Below, piece after piece: positions 1 to 11,139 of a stretch of 64,000 bases of DNA. The stretch spans positions 278,056,658 to 278,120,657 of the forward strand of contig CM068373.1 in assembly GCA_034769895.1 (NCBI GenBank). Reading direction: 5' to 3'. This DNA is from Magicicada septendecula. Lineage: Eukaryota; Arthropoda; Insecta; Hemiptera; Cicadidae. The notes under the pieces were generated by a model that made no database searches, was not told the origin of the DNA, and saw only the letters and a program-made list of their open reading frames with translations. Position numbers and translations under genes: made by a program. Position 1 is the stretch's first letter, and every line of letters begins with the position of its first letter.

Positions 1-344
1 CGGAATCAAGAAAATTAAGAGCTCAGTGGAATATAAAAACGATAATAAATGACCAATATATTTATTAGAACTACTCATTATTTATTCGTTTACTTGCATT
101 AGTTAACGTGACATTCATCCATTTACAAATGTCCGCGCCCAATTATTAACACTGAACGCCTTGTACTTAGTTTCGCTGTCAAATAACACGCTCTGAATCA
201 CACGCAGGACTCAAATTATTTGGCGGGCCGATTGTGAATAACCACTGTTTATAATCGAACAAGCTCGCCGAGTGTTAGCAATAGCAATAGTCTTAACAGA
301 TGTGCGATTATAGGGAAGAGTAAAATGAATTAGAAAGGTCTATT
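1..344. other. AT-rich sequence, nothing recognised
   Basis: No open frame of note, RNA gene or repeat structure could be seen before the non-LTR relic that starts near 345. Confidence 0.5.
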
Positions 345-960
345 TATATCTTGCATACGATCTGCCAGAAATACAACTTTAAGGTCTCAAACACTAAAAC
401 AGAAACAATGTCCTTCCTAGAAAAGAACACTGTACGAGCAAAAATATTAATTGATAACAGTGTCTTGGAGCAGGTATCACATTTTAATTATTTGGATTGT
501 GACATCTCATTTAGGAAAGACAACGATATCGAGAGAAAGTTAAATAAATTTAGTTATACATGTGGAACAATAAAACTACTATTGAAGAATAAAACGCAGA
601 CGTACACACAGCTAAAGTTCATTAAGGTCGTGGCTGTCCCGACTTTAATGTATGGATGTGAAACATGGATTCTCCTGAAAAAAATATATTTAAAAAATAC
701 AGGCCTCGGAATGAAATTTTTAAGAGCAGTTAATGGAGTTGAAAGATCATTTACGAAAAGACGACATAAAGAAAGACCTGAAGTTACAGTCGGTTCTGGA
801 TAGAATAAAGGAATACAGGCAGAATTGTAAGTCCCATGTGGAACGCATGGTAGACACGCGTATTCCTAATCAAACATTTGAATATAGGCCAGTGGGAACG
901 AGAGATCGTGGAAGACCCTGGAAAAATGGTCAGAGACTGTGTAGTCGGAAGGGGCTATAG
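345..960 (+). pseudogene. Non-LTR retrotransposon RT, C-terminal relic
   Basis: Two overlapping frames (351-803 and 733-960) together give the C-terminal part of an insect LINE reverse transcriptase. The first carries a KTETM motif, a YLDCDIS stretch (usually YLGC.I) and PTLMYGCETWIL, which matches the RT thumb region (PTL.YG.ETW). The second carries KEYRQN.KSHVERM, DTRIPNQ.FEYRP and GTRDRGRPWK, the usual basic C-terminus. A frameshift near 735-800 breaks the reading frame, and the catalytic fingers and palm and the endonuclease are missing, so this is a 5'-truncated dead copy. It ends in a GAA tract that is probably its 3' tail. Clade was not assigned. Confidence 0.85.
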
Positions 961-975
961 GCCAAGCCATGGAGT

Positions 976-1016
976 GAAGAAGAAGAAGAAGAAGAAGAAG
1001 AAGAAGAAGAAGAAGA
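976..1016 (+). repeat. (GAA)n tract, probable LINE 3' tail
   Basis: About 13 GAA units begin 15 bp after the stop codon of the LINE relic. Several non-LTR families end in short simple repeats instead of poly(A), so this is most simply the 3' tail of that element. Confidence 0.8.
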
Positions 1017-1080
1017 TTTGCTATTATTAACAATGTATTTATGTGATTATGAAACAATGTGGTGTTCTTGTAATGTAATA

Positions 1081-1100
1081 AACCTAACCTAACCTAACCT
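1081..1100. repeat. Telomere-type AACCT x4
   Basis: Four perfect AACCT units, the complement strand of the TTAGG telomere repeat typical of insects, lie 64 bp beyond the GAA tract. Four units are too few to be a telomere; this is an interstitial tract or chance. Confidence 0.7.
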
Positions 1101-2254
1101 GATAGATAAACATATGGTTTCATTGTAAATAAACCTTCAAATAATAATTGACAATCATCGTAATGTAAAACGTAATCCATTTTAAAAATGAAAATCACTG
1201 TTATAATACAACAAATGAATAAACATCATTGTAATTACACGCTTTGTAGTAGTTGTGTGCAATCAGTTTAAAAGTAAATTATTGTAGTTATGTGTCGAGG
1301 ACGACATACTAATTATGAACATAATGGCTAGTTAACACAAACTGCTTTATTTTAGATTTAACTAATGCAGTTAACATGCAGTTTGTTGATTAATTAATTT
1401 GACGACAGCAACGGGATTACAACAAAAACGGTATCGAGTTGATTACACTGGCATTTTGTAAACTTTAAAAAGCTCTTACTTTAATTAAAATGTTTAGTTG
1501 TGTGTCTAACGTCATAAGACATGCACACACACATATTTCAACAGAAAATCCTGTTGCATATGTTTTACAGAATCTGCATGTGCTCGAAATGAGCTACAGT
1601 AGAAAACGTTTAACGCCAAATGACGGGAAATAGCTGATATTTTTGTGTTAACTGAATTTTGTGTTAAACGGACAAAAAGTGAAACAAAATGAGCTAATGA
1701 ACAAATATTTTTGATTTTTTACTGTTTTGTATAGTCAAATAAAGCAATAAGAATATTCAGAAGCTTCTTACACAGAAACATTTTATTTATCCTCCTGTAT
1801 AGTTTCTGGTTAATTTCGGGGAAATAATGTGGTTAATTTTTCATAAATTCTGTATACACGCATTGTCCTATTCTTTACTTAGTCTTACGATTTAGGTTTT
1901 CTTTGTCTATTTAGTAATGTACCAACCTACCCGAATAAATTGTTGCTTTTACCCCCCCAAAAAAGTGTCGGTTATCGTTCGGCCTAAGATCTGCCGTACC
2001 TGTTTTCGTAACACTCTGTCGCTTTTTGCGGCCTGAAGAAGATACTCGAGTGTGGGATACAAAACGTTGCCGACGATGTCGAGAATTTACAGCAACCGAC
2101 CAAGGTCTAACAGCCCGTAATGCAATAATTTTTAAAATAATAATGCTTTATATTTCAAAACAAGAATGCAAGACAGTATTTTATTGTTTTTTCTTTACAA
2201 TGTTTCAACAGTTTTTTAATATACTATCATCATCAGAAGTATAATTTATAATAA
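1101..2254. other. Non-coding, nothing recognised
   Basis: AT-rich sequence without a convincing reading frame. The last part (about 1940-2120) is less AT-rich and resembles the short regulatory ends of retroelements, but I could not place it. Confidence 0.4.
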
Positions 2255-2258
2255 AGTA

Positions 2259-3871
2259 TATAACGTTCCGGGCTACGTCATAAATCCAGGGAACACGTGA
2301 TAATTGACGCTAGCCAATTATACCGGCTGCCTACGTTGTAACAAACTGAAAATCAACACAACACTTAGAACAATAATCATTACTCTAATTATAGGACACA
2401 AGGGAAGGTAATTTAACTGATTTATGCACTCACTTCAATATGTAACAAGATGACATCTCTTTATTAACAAATGATATATATATATATAAAATATATAAGA
2501 TCCCATTACATAAAAATTGTCTCATACTGAAATACTTAAAAGGGGTTTTCTGTCAAACAAACGATCAAACAGATCATGTAATTTACCTCGGATCCGAGTC
2601 TCTTTAAATCTAGCAAAGACGTCTGAAATTTACTTTACTTATCAAGAAGGTTGCTTTGTTACATGAACACCATTTGAAGAATGGTATTATTTAGTTAAGG
2701 GATTAAAAGTTATATCTCAAGAGTAATGTTACAACGTATGATTTTAGAAATTACTGGTTACATTTTTCTAAAACTTAATGCTTAGAGATTGTCTTTTTAA
2801 AAGTCTTTGACATGTACGAAAACTTATATTTTAAATGTACATAATTCTCGGTAGACGAGCTACCGAGTCACCTCTTAGATACGCTTTTTCTGTCCGTGTC
2901 CGGGGGCGTGAATCTTCGGTACTATGTTAGTCGGGGTAGTCATCTGGGTAGTGTTTCCGGTGAAAGTCCTCTGGGTGTATTAATGAGGAGATGGATGTTA
3001 TGCTGCGTGAAGACGGGCTGATCATCGGCGGTTCTGGTAAGTGTTGTTTAGGTGGTAGTCGTCCCTATCTGCAGTTGTTCACGTCACATATTTACTGGCA
3101 CCGTAGTACTGGAGTTTGCATCTTCCTTTTACATTAATATCTGAATTACATTACTCCAACAATATTCGAGAGTTCGTTTTTTAATTAACTTGAGACATCA
3201 CCTTATACACGAGTTCTTTTTACATTATCACACTTTCTAACAAATTCCTCACTACATCTTCAATATATAACTAGCTCTCCACGCTTTTAGTGGAAGCTAA
3301 CACTCAATTAAAAATCAAAAAGAATAACAAAACATTTTATGAAGAGCCCTATCTTGGAGGTGTTTACAGTGTGAAAGCCGCATCGTTACTCTTGCATTGT
3401 TACAACAGGTACATTGCAACGACGCGAAGTGAGTACTCCGCCATAATATAGTTCCAACTCTTTATTAATAATACATTCTTATAGTATGACAAAATAAACT
3501 ATCTAGACTTATCTTGTTTACAGGGATTATTATTACTACTACTTGTAACTTTAAATTATTAATTATTTACATTACGATTTACAGATATTTCTAATTTACT
3601 GCCGGTTCGATATGCACGTTGTGTCCGGAATAGACAGGTCAACGCATGATAAATTTACTAAAGGGTTAACTGTATTATTCTTAACTTTTACATTCAGATT
3701 TTAATTACCTATTTAGTTAGATTTTCTTAATTTAATTTTCATTACTATTATGAGTTAGTTCAGGGGTATTTGGTTTAATCGTGCGATTTAAAGTACTTAC
3801 TTACTTTCGTTTTTTTAAAAATATTTTTATTATTAATTTTTTTTAATTTATTTATCATTTAAATCGTCACA
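2259..3871 (-). mobile_element. Solo LTR, family A (copy 1)
   Basis: This block aligns along its whole length with 35727-36911. Shared markers include the start TATAACG, CCAATTATA.CGGCTGCC, ACCTCGGATCCGAGTCTC and the end AAATCGTCACA. It is flanked by a perfect 4-bp duplication, AGTA at 2255-2258 and 3872-3875. On the minus strand it starts TGTGACG and ends CGTTATA, as an LTR with a TA instead of a CA end. No coding sequence adjoins it, so it is a solo LTR. About 330 bp near 3305-3640 is absent from the second copy. The orientation call rests on the TG end only. Confidence 0.7.
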
Positions 3872-3984
3872 AGTAGTCAAATAAATTTAAAATTTATTAA
3901 TACGGTGAAAAGTTGTGAAAACGCAGCAGGATGTCAGGATGTAGCAACTGTAACCCAAATCCAAATGTTTCGAATTCTTGTGTT

Positions 3985-4195
3985 TATTGTATCGTTACGA
4001 CGGTCTCAAGGATCGTCGTATTGTACAGTGGAACAAATTACAGACACCAATGAAATCACTTATTACAAGCTTTAATTAGTCACAAATAACAACTTGAAAC
4101 AACAAAAATAATTAATACAATAATTCAAGTTAATTTGTCGACACACAATAGTAATGCCAACTATTAACAGTTCCGCACTAATTAGTGTGTTAAAT
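3985..4195 (-). repeat. Dispersed repeat C, copy 1
   Basis: The reverse complement matches 16119-16328. Shared blocks include CTAATTAAA, TATTGGT.TCTGTA.TTTGT and CCACTGTACAATAC followed by an imperfect stem-loop (ACGACGGTC...GATCGTCGT). Upstream on the minus strand a TATATAAG box at about 4290 looks like a promoter, so this may be the end of an LTR or another promoter-bearing element. The element type is not known. Confidence 0.6.
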
Positions 4196-4535
4196 TAATT
4201 ATAATTTAATACAGCAATCACTTTCCACAATCACTTTATCCGCACTCTACAATCTCGCCACGTGTAACTAACTAAGCCGGGCGCTGTTGCTTATATAGGC
4301 CTCACAGGTGTTCCAGAACAATTTTTCATTCTTTAGGCGGCGTCACAGCACAATTTGCGTAGTTAAGCGTACTCGAACAGTCTGGAAGGTACTTTTGTGC
4401 ACGGTCTTGACAGAGACACTGCACCTGCTCGGTTAGCAGAGAAACGTGTAGAACGTTTACGTAACTGCACGTGCCGACTTTTCGAGAGCGTTACGTAATT
4501 TCGTGGCAGTGTGATTGTGTGTGCTCTACAATTGT

Positions 4536-4664
4536 TATATCACTAAAGAAATAGTAGAGTTCTCGTGATTATTGAAATGTTTCCAATAATTGAAAATTAT
4601 CTAATATCATTGCGGTTGTAAAAATAACAGCATTTTGTTCAAAATACTGAGCGAGTTGTGCAGG
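4536..4664 (-). repeat. Foldback-family terminal arm, isolated copy
   Basis: In reverse complement this reads like the arms of the foldback element at 8671-10070: an outer AACTCGCTCA, then GATATTAGATA.TTTTCAATTAT and CTACTATTT.T.TTTAGTGA. Only one arm is visible here, in the orientation of the right arm. It shows that the arm sequence is dispersed. Confidence 0.6.
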
Positions 4665-4744
4665 TCAGGGAGCTTACTAGTAATATCAGTTATAAGGCAG
4701 GTGGATATAAGTTAAGGAGTAAGCAACAAATCAATAGACTGGAC

Positions 4745-5340
4745 CAAAGGCTCTCCTCTCCTATGGCACTATAGCTCTTGTTGGGCCCTGGCCTCCTTCA
4801 ATTCCCCCCCCCAATTCTCTTGTCGGTAGCCATCCTCCTCCAGAAACGCGTTTTCAGTATTTCTTTCGCATCCTCATCCACCGCGTCCTCCCATCTTCTC
4901 CTCGCTCTTCCCACTGGTCTGTTTCCGTGGATTCTGGTATTCAATAGTTTTCGTGGTATTCTGTCTACCCACATACTGGCTACATGACCAGCCCACCTTA
5001 GACGCTGTAGTTTTATGTATTGTGTTAGCGGTGGTTTTTTATACATTTAATACAATTCAGAGTTATATCTAATTCTCCAGCCGTGTACGTCATTAACTGG
5101 TCCCAGGATTCTTCGTAATATTTTTCTTTTAAAGATATTGAGAGTGTTTGCTGTTTTGGAGTTCAGGATACACGTTTCGCAGCCGTAGGTTAGGATGGGT
5201 CTTATTATTGATTTGTATATCCTTAGTTTCGTGTTTCTGTGGATGTCTTTGGATCTGAAGATACTTGATGTGGCGAAATACGCTTTATTGGTTTGGACTA
5301 TCCTGTTCTGGATTTCGGGGACCAAAGACTAGCCCAAGAA
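4745..5340 (-). pseudogene. Non-LTR retrotransposon RT, C-terminal relic
   Basis: On the minus strand the frame from 5325 gives KLRIYKSIIRPILTYGCET, KRKILRRILGPV and WRIRYNSELY, then one in-frame stop at 5047-5049, then KLQRLRWAGHVASM, DRIPRKLL and RPVGRARRRWEDAVDEDA to 4798. These are the thumb and C-terminal basic region of a common insect LINE reverse transcriptase. Apart from the single stop the frame is intact for about 170 codons. The 5' part, including the catalytic domain, is missing. The 3' untranslated tail probably reaches about 4745. It is a different family from the relic at 345-960. Confidence 0.85.
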
Positions 5341-6235
5341 TATACTGCATTAAAAACCACGATGAAAATGAGAGGTTGGCTGATAATAAGAAAATAAGAC
5401 GTGATCTTGACAAATAAAGCAAAACAGGCAGTGTGGAGTGGAAAGAAGCAGAAAAAGTAAGATGTTACGTAAGATAACTAGGACGAAAGTAAGATGTCCA
5501 CAACAGAAACACAAAATATCGAAGCAGTTTAGATACTGAAAAACGTCTGAACCGTGGAGAAATATTTCGCACGGAATACTTCTGCCTTCGAATATTATTG
5601 TTTGGAAACGCTGACACAAAGGAATATTTGTTGGTGTAGCGTAATATTTGTAGGGAACCGTTCGCGATGTTGTTATAATTCCAATATCAAGGGTCATTGC
5701 CTCTTGTTGTGGTAGGCCATACACGTCTTCATATTCATAATATTGCATTATAAATTCCAATACGATGGCTCCTCTGCTTTATACTTCTTTTTCTCCAATA
5801 ATGTGATTTATTTATACAAGGTGACCAGTCTGAGAATTTAAAAATTTTTGGATACAATAGACTAGTATAAGCAGAAATCCTACTTACTTGGTTGTGTGCG
5901 TGGAATGTACTAAGATATTTCAGATTTAGTGTTTAAGGCTTTTTTAAGTTCAAGATGAAATTCAAACGTCAAAGTCCTGTTTTTGTCGGAGTAAAATAAT
6001 AAGATATCGTACAGCTGTTTTGTTGCTTAGTGCAACATTTAGTGCAATTACTAGCACGAATAATTGGTTTATCATTCGTTCAATCAAATCCCTTACGATC
6101 GTTGTACTGTGTGCTTGTGTAATATTTTTTTAAATAAAATTTCCATGTTGGCATTTGGGAGGGTAGAAGTAGTGGAGATTTGCCGCTCTTTCAACTATCC
6201 GATTTTTAAGACGCAACCCCTTTCGCCACAGGTTA

Positions 6236-6237
<2 letters not shown>
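5341..6237. other. Non-coding, nothing recognised
   Basis: An open frame of 136 codons on the minus strand (5350-5760) has no recognisable motif and irregular composition; I do not consider it a gene. The rest is AT-rich without structure. Confidence 0.4.
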
Positions 6238-6266
<29 letters not shown>

Positions 6267-6360
6267 CTTCTTCTTCTTCTTCTTCTTCTTCTTCTTCTTC
6301 TTCTTCTTCTTCTTCTTCTTCTTCTTCTTCTTCTTCTTCTTCTTCTTCTTCTTCTTCTTC
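6238..6360. repeat. (TTC)41 microsatellite
   Basis: An uninterrupted TTC tract of about 41 units, the complement of the GAA tract at 976. It could be the tail of a minus-strand LINE lying to its right, but no RT motif is readable at 6361-6600. Confidence 0.95.
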
Positions 6361-6829
6361 TCTTCCTCCCCCTCCTTCCTTCCACTTCTTTCCTTAACCC
6401 AAAGATTAGTGGGATTGCAATTTCTTTACTTTCGAAGACAATCTCTTAACCTTCTTCGTCCTGTTATCTTTGTGGGCCTCCTTCCACCATATACTCCTGT
6501 GTGGGCCTTCCCTTCCCACTACGCTTGTCAATTTGGGGAAAGTCTTAAGGTGGGTCGAAGCTGCAGTGAATTAGAAATGAGAAAATCAGGCGGAAAATTC
6601 GTGTAGATAAAACAATTTTGGGCACCGTAAATACGAAACGTCTCACATACGTATGGTATCGCCGCGTAGAACAGTTGCCTGACAATCGTTGGCCCATTAA
6701 GCCATTTGTACACTGGGTTCCAACTAGACTATGGAAACGGGGTAAACGAAGAAGACGGTAGAAGGAGGACATACGAGGTCTGTAAATTAAGTAATTGAGA
6801 CTAATTCAGTAAAACCTACTAAATTCACT
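6361..6829. other. Non-coding, nothing recognised
   Basis: Short overlapping open frames on both strands show no family motif. Confidence 0.35.
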
Positions 6830-7460
6830 ATTTTAAATCAAATTATATCTAGACTCTATCACCATCAAAATAGTTCCCTTGAGGAGCCACACAGAGCTTT
6901 AGACAAATTTTCCACACTTCACAGCAGTGCTGGAACTCAGAAACTGAAATCTCCTTCAACTGGTCAGTTACATTTTTTTTATTGTTGTCTATCGTCCCAA
7001 AATGGTATCTTTAGAGATATTTTTTAAATCTCCGGGAGAGAAAGTAGTCACAGGGACTCAAGTCAGGTGAATAAGGGGGCCGACGAACAATAGGAATATT
7101 TTTCCTACCAAAAAATCATTAACCAAGAGTGCTGTGTGACAAGGCGCATTGTCATGATGCAGCACCCAGGTGTTAACGATGGTCGGTCTCATGCGGGCAA
7201 CTCTTCCGCAGACTTTCAAACATTTCTCGGTAAACCTGTTAATTGACAGGCTGTTCTGTATGCAAAAACGCCTTATGAATAATGCTATTACTATAAAAAA
7301 AAAGAAATGAACATGGTTTTGATTTTGTATTTGCTCATTTTTGCTTTTTTGGGACATGGTAAGTTTGTTGTGTGTCACCACTCCTCCCTCTGGCGTTTTG
7401 TTTTTAATCGTACTCAAAGATCCATTATTCATCACCAGTAATTCCATTTTTTTAGAAAAT
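6830..7460 (-). pseudogene. mariner transposase, decayed C-terminal half
   Basis: Reading the minus strand in all frames recovers a mariner-type transposase split by frameshifts and stops. TGDE with .WIFEYD follows at about 7420. RMRPTI...TWVLHHDNAPCHTA lies at about 7150-7200. RRPPYSPDLSPCDYF lies at about 7070, and a C-terminal FGTID..., SEFQHC, VAPQGNYFDGD at 6840-7000. The three catalytic aspartates (TGDE, HHDN, SPCD) are all recognisable, and 34 residues separate the last two, the D34D spacing of mariner elements. The N-terminal DNA-binding region is not seen upstream and no terminal inverted repeat was found. Dead copy. Confidence 0.85.
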
Positions 7461-8670
7461 CAGGATCATTTGAGACAGGCGACATCGTCGTCTGAATCGA
7501 CACCAGCTGCATTGCCGTACACTAAACTCTTCTCCCCCCCCCCATCTAACGAATGATAGCGTTGGCGGCACTACTGAACCAGCACTGCATCTGACAGCGA
7601 CCCAGATCCTGGAATCATCCCACTACAACAACGCAGAGCAAAGCAACGATGAGATGGAGAAAAGAGTGTCGTAGAGTGCCAATTGTGACAACAGAAACGC
7701 CTTGTGTGCAGAGAGAGATAGAAGTAACCGTAAGCGTCCATACATAGATGGATGGCAGGTCACGTGTTTCTGGACCAATCCACTTTGAAGCCGGAAAGGG
7801 AAGTATAATCCCTGTACTGAAGAAGATTATTTACGTTTACATAAAGAAAGCATGAATCATACGGATACTCATAAGGCGCGAGCATAATTCAAAAACATAA
7901 TACACAGCAGTGCAACTGCAGTTAAATTGATAAAGTGGTCGTAATTGTTTAAGTCGTAGTAACGGACGAAGAGTGTGTAAATCTGATTACTGCCTCCGGG
8001 TGAAGTGTGTGCAAGCTGAGCCGTAAAGCAGCGGCCAAAGGTCACACACAGAGAATGTTATTGGCCGTAAACCGAGCGTTTTCTTTAGTGATTACTACTT
8101 TGTTGTTTAGACTATAAAACAATCATAATGCAGCGCAAAACTATAAACTGTCGACCACGAGAGGAAATGAAACTCAAACGCCGTTTGTCCACGGCTTACT
8201 TGTAAGAAAATACAAATTTGATTTTATTGTCTAAAAAGCTATAAACTCTGATTCCAAATATTAGGTTTAACCTAAATAAAAATATTTAAATGTGAACCAT
8301 AACACTGTATGTAGCTGAACAATTGAAATAGGTATTTTAAATTGAATTCAACCAACACGTTGAGTAATGTTGTATGATGGCTAAACAGTTGAATAGTAAC
8401 AGTTGACAGTTTAATCCATTACCAGACTGTGTGTTAAGCTGATTTTATGAGTCAGCTGTTTTTAAAACTACTTTACTAGTTGATTTACAAACTTCATCTT
8501 GTTATTATTTGAATTACCAGTATCTGTAATTCCAACTTTGTCGTGTTTACTTGCTGAACTGCTTCTTGTCATGTTCCGGACGAGGCCTTTCAGTATTTCC
8601 ACCATTTTCAATTCCTAAAGCACGACAAAAAATATTCCGCCGGAACCCGTATTTACAAACTAGATGATCC
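7461..8670. other. Non-coding, nothing recognised
   Basis: No coding motif or repeat structure could be seen in this stretch. Confidence 0.35.
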
Positions 8671-10070
8671 CTGAGCTGCAGAACTCGCTCACTGTTATTA
8701 ACGAAGTACATTTATTACTGCATGAATTTCGATATTAGATATTTTTTCAATTATCATAAAAATTACGAAAATATAGATGACCCTACTATTTTCTGTTTAG
8801 TGAAAGTAACCGTTGTAGCGCAATCATACAATAAACGCTAAAAATTCCAACGGTCGGATTGGTGTAAAAATTGCCCTTAGTCTGAGACCCGGAAAGATTT
8901 ATAAATTTTTTCAGATTTTTGATCCAATTTTTGGGCTCTAAGGTAGTACATTTTGAAACTTGAGAAAAACCTCAACATTCATACTTTACTAAATGTAGAG
9001 TTAATTCTTAGACATTTCATCATTTCGGGACGCCAGGGTCACAAAAGTGGGGCAAACGTTTGATAAAATTGCAATTTCCACGTTTCATATCAAATTATAC
9101 AGAATTTTAACCAAAATACTACAAAAAGTAAGATCAAACATTTGGAAAAAAATTATAATAATCCAGCTGGGTGTCAATTTAAAAGGAATCTCAACACGAC
9201 TCCAATTTTGTCTGAGGCTTTCATGGCCGGCGTCGTTGTTATTAAAATTGTTGTTTGCCGGGCTGTAAGCCCGTGGTCCAAAGTTGTTGTTTGCCGGGCT
9301 GAAAGGCCGTGGTCCAAAGTTGTTGTTTGCCGGGCTGAAAGGTCGTGGTCCAAAGTTGTTGTTTGCCGGGCTAAAAGGCCGTGGTCCAAAGTTGTTTGCC
9401 GGGCTGAATGGCCGTGGTCCAAAGTGTTGTTTGCCGGGCTGAAAGGCCGTGGTCCAAAGTTGTTGTTTGCCGGGATGAAAGGCCGTGGTCCAAAGTTGTT
9501 GTTTGCCGGACTGATAGGCCGTGGTCCAAAGTTGTTTGCCGGACTGATAGGCCGTGGTCCAAAGTTGTTGTTTGCCGGGCTGAAAGGCCGTGGTCCAAAG
9601 TTGTTGTTTGCCGGGCTGAAAGGCCGTGGTCCAAAGTTGTTGTTTGCCGGGCTGAAAGGCGGTGGTCCAAAGTTGTTGTTTGCCGGGCTGAAAGGCCGTG
9701 GTCCAAAGTTGTTGTTTGCCAGGCTGAAAAGCCGTGGTCCAAAGTTGTTCACTGCAAACGTTTCAGCCATGCCATCGACGGCCATTAATTCAGGCTACAC
9801 ACAGATACAGATGTCTCGGTCAGTCTGCTGCAATCAACAGCTTTAGACTACGGCCTTGCAAACAACAATTTTAATAACAACGACTTCAATTGTTTGGAAT
9901 TTTTACCACTTCTTTTATGATTATTCTACAATTTACTTTACTAAACAAAAATTAATAGGCTAATAGGGATTTTCGTAATTTTTCTGATAATTGAAGAATT
10001 TTGTACTATCAACCTTTTTGCAATAATAAAAGTACTTCAGTCAACAAAATGAGCGAGTTCTGCAGCTGAA
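8671..10070. mobile_element. Foldback element with minisatellite in its loop
   Basis: Outer arms at 8671-8856 and 9897-10070 are reverse complements with mismatches; both begin from the outside with GCTGCAGAACTCGCTCA and share TCAATTATC..AAAAATTACGAAAAT. Inner arms at 9232-9283 and 9841-9886 also pair (GTCGTTGTTATTAAAATTG against its complement). The left side has about 370 bp that the right side lacks. The centre is the 36-bp minisatellite. A third isolated arm lies at 4536-4664. No transposase frame is present, so the element would be non-autonomous. Confidence 0.65.
9248..9744 (+). repeat. 36-bp minisatellite, 14 units
   Basis: Fourteen head-to-tail units with consensus GCCGGGCTGAAAGGCCG followed by TGGTCCAAAGTTGTTGTTT. 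Eleven are 36 bp, two are 33 bp (one GTT lost) and one is 35 bp, which adds up exactly to 497 bp. The long open frames across it on both strands follow from the unit length being a multiple of three and are not evidence of a protein. Flanks and unit match one segment of the tail module seen at 29460-29560, so the array grew inside such a copy. Confidence 0.95.
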
Positions 10071-10183
10071 GGGAACATAGCCTACTATTTAATAACACGG
10101 ATTACTCTCTTTTCTTTTCAGTTTTTGTTCTATTTCATAATTTGTTATCTTTTAAGAGTTCTTTGGCCCCTGAATCCCTCTAA

Positions 10184-10540
10184 TCAGTGAAAACACTTAG
10201 CAGTGTTTTCAGTGAAAACTGTTTGCAGTGAAAACACTTTGACTGTTCCCGAATCGTCTTCATCTTCCCTTGTCGTCTCCGCCGGGTTTAATGTTGCTTT
10301 GTATACTTTGATTTTGGTATTCCTACTGACTCCTTTCCTTTTCATGTCCACATAGGAAAGAAGACTACACGTAAGTCTTTCCGTAAGTCTACATAGAAAA
10401 CTGTTTGTAGCCGTTGCTGCCTTCTGATTCTTAGTGTCTACTGCTATTCCAAAATGTATAGTACAGGACAAAACACAAAAGCAATAACTGCTTAGATCCT
10501 TCGAGTCTAAAGTCTTGTGGACTTGTTCGAGCTTCACCAC
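10184..10540 (-). pseudogene. Possible LINE RT relic
   Basis: The minus-strand frame contains KGVSRNTKIKVYKATLNPA, which resembles the part of insect LINE reverse transcriptases just before the YG.ETW motif, preceded by a possible remnant of the palm-to-thumb link. The ETW motif itself is absent. Weak call; it may be chance apart from this one stretch. Confidence 0.35.
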
Positions 10541-11010
10541 CTCATCACAAATTCTAGTTTCACCTCGTTTTTACAAATACTTTTGTTCCCTTCTGACCGA
10601 TCGCTTGTAGCCAGACGATTCTTCCTGGGACTATTCTTTCAACGTAAGCCGTCTTTTACTTTTCGTATAAAAGTGTTTATGTTTCGAATTCTTTTAATCT
10701 GTGCACCAGAGGCATAAGACACCATGTCACATACACAGTACTTTACAGGACAGCCGAAAAACATTTTGTTTGCTTCAAGAAGCAATGTGAGATAGTGTTA
10801 TTTTAAACATGCGTATTGGCTGCATAAAAATAACTAGGAGATAGTGCCATATACTACTAGAAAGAGGGCAGTCTGTAGATTAACACTATATAAAAAGCTC
10901 TATTTTATAAAAAATGGAGATGGTGTCTTATGCCACTGGAACACATTAATAATTTAATATTATTAAATTACAATATTCAGTAAAAGGGTTAGTGGAAAAT
11001 TTAGCGAAGC
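10541..11010. other. Non-coding, nothing recognised
   Basis: AT-rich sequence without motif. Confidence 0.35.
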
Positions 11011-11011
11011 G

Positions 11012-11085
11012 TCATCTGTAGCTTAGCGGTAGAACTAAAATTCTTCATGCGCTGTAAGATTCACATTTCATGTAAACATCCGTTA
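11012..11085 (+). tRNA. tRNA-like relic, possibly a SINE head
   Basis: TGTAGCTTAGCGGTAGA at 11017-11033 is an excellent match to the tRNA D-arm and RNA polymerase III A box. About 35 bp later AGATTCACATTTC sits where the B box (GGTTCGANTCC) should be but is degenerate. No clean acceptor stem forms. Best read as a decayed tRNA gene or the head of an old tRNA-derived SINE, not as a working tRNA. Confidence 0.35.
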
Positions 11086-11139
11086 ATTTCCAAATACGTC
11101 AGTTTATTCATTGTCTACTGATCGATGGAAAATTACTTG

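Noticed and set aside
2026-2110. CTGAAGA...AAAACGTT, possible degenerate hammerhead
   Set aside because: No complementary helix II can be formed and the GAAA core is lost.
6064-6606. 180-codon frame with a poly-phenylalanine core
   Set aside because: Its centre is the (TTC)41 tract; the flanks have no motif.
9142-9846. Long open frames on both strands across the 36-bp repeat (up to 234 codons)
   Set aside because: The unit length is a multiple of three, so several frames stay open in parallel; two 33-bp and one 35-bp units show no protection of one frame, and the sequence derives from a non-coding tail module.
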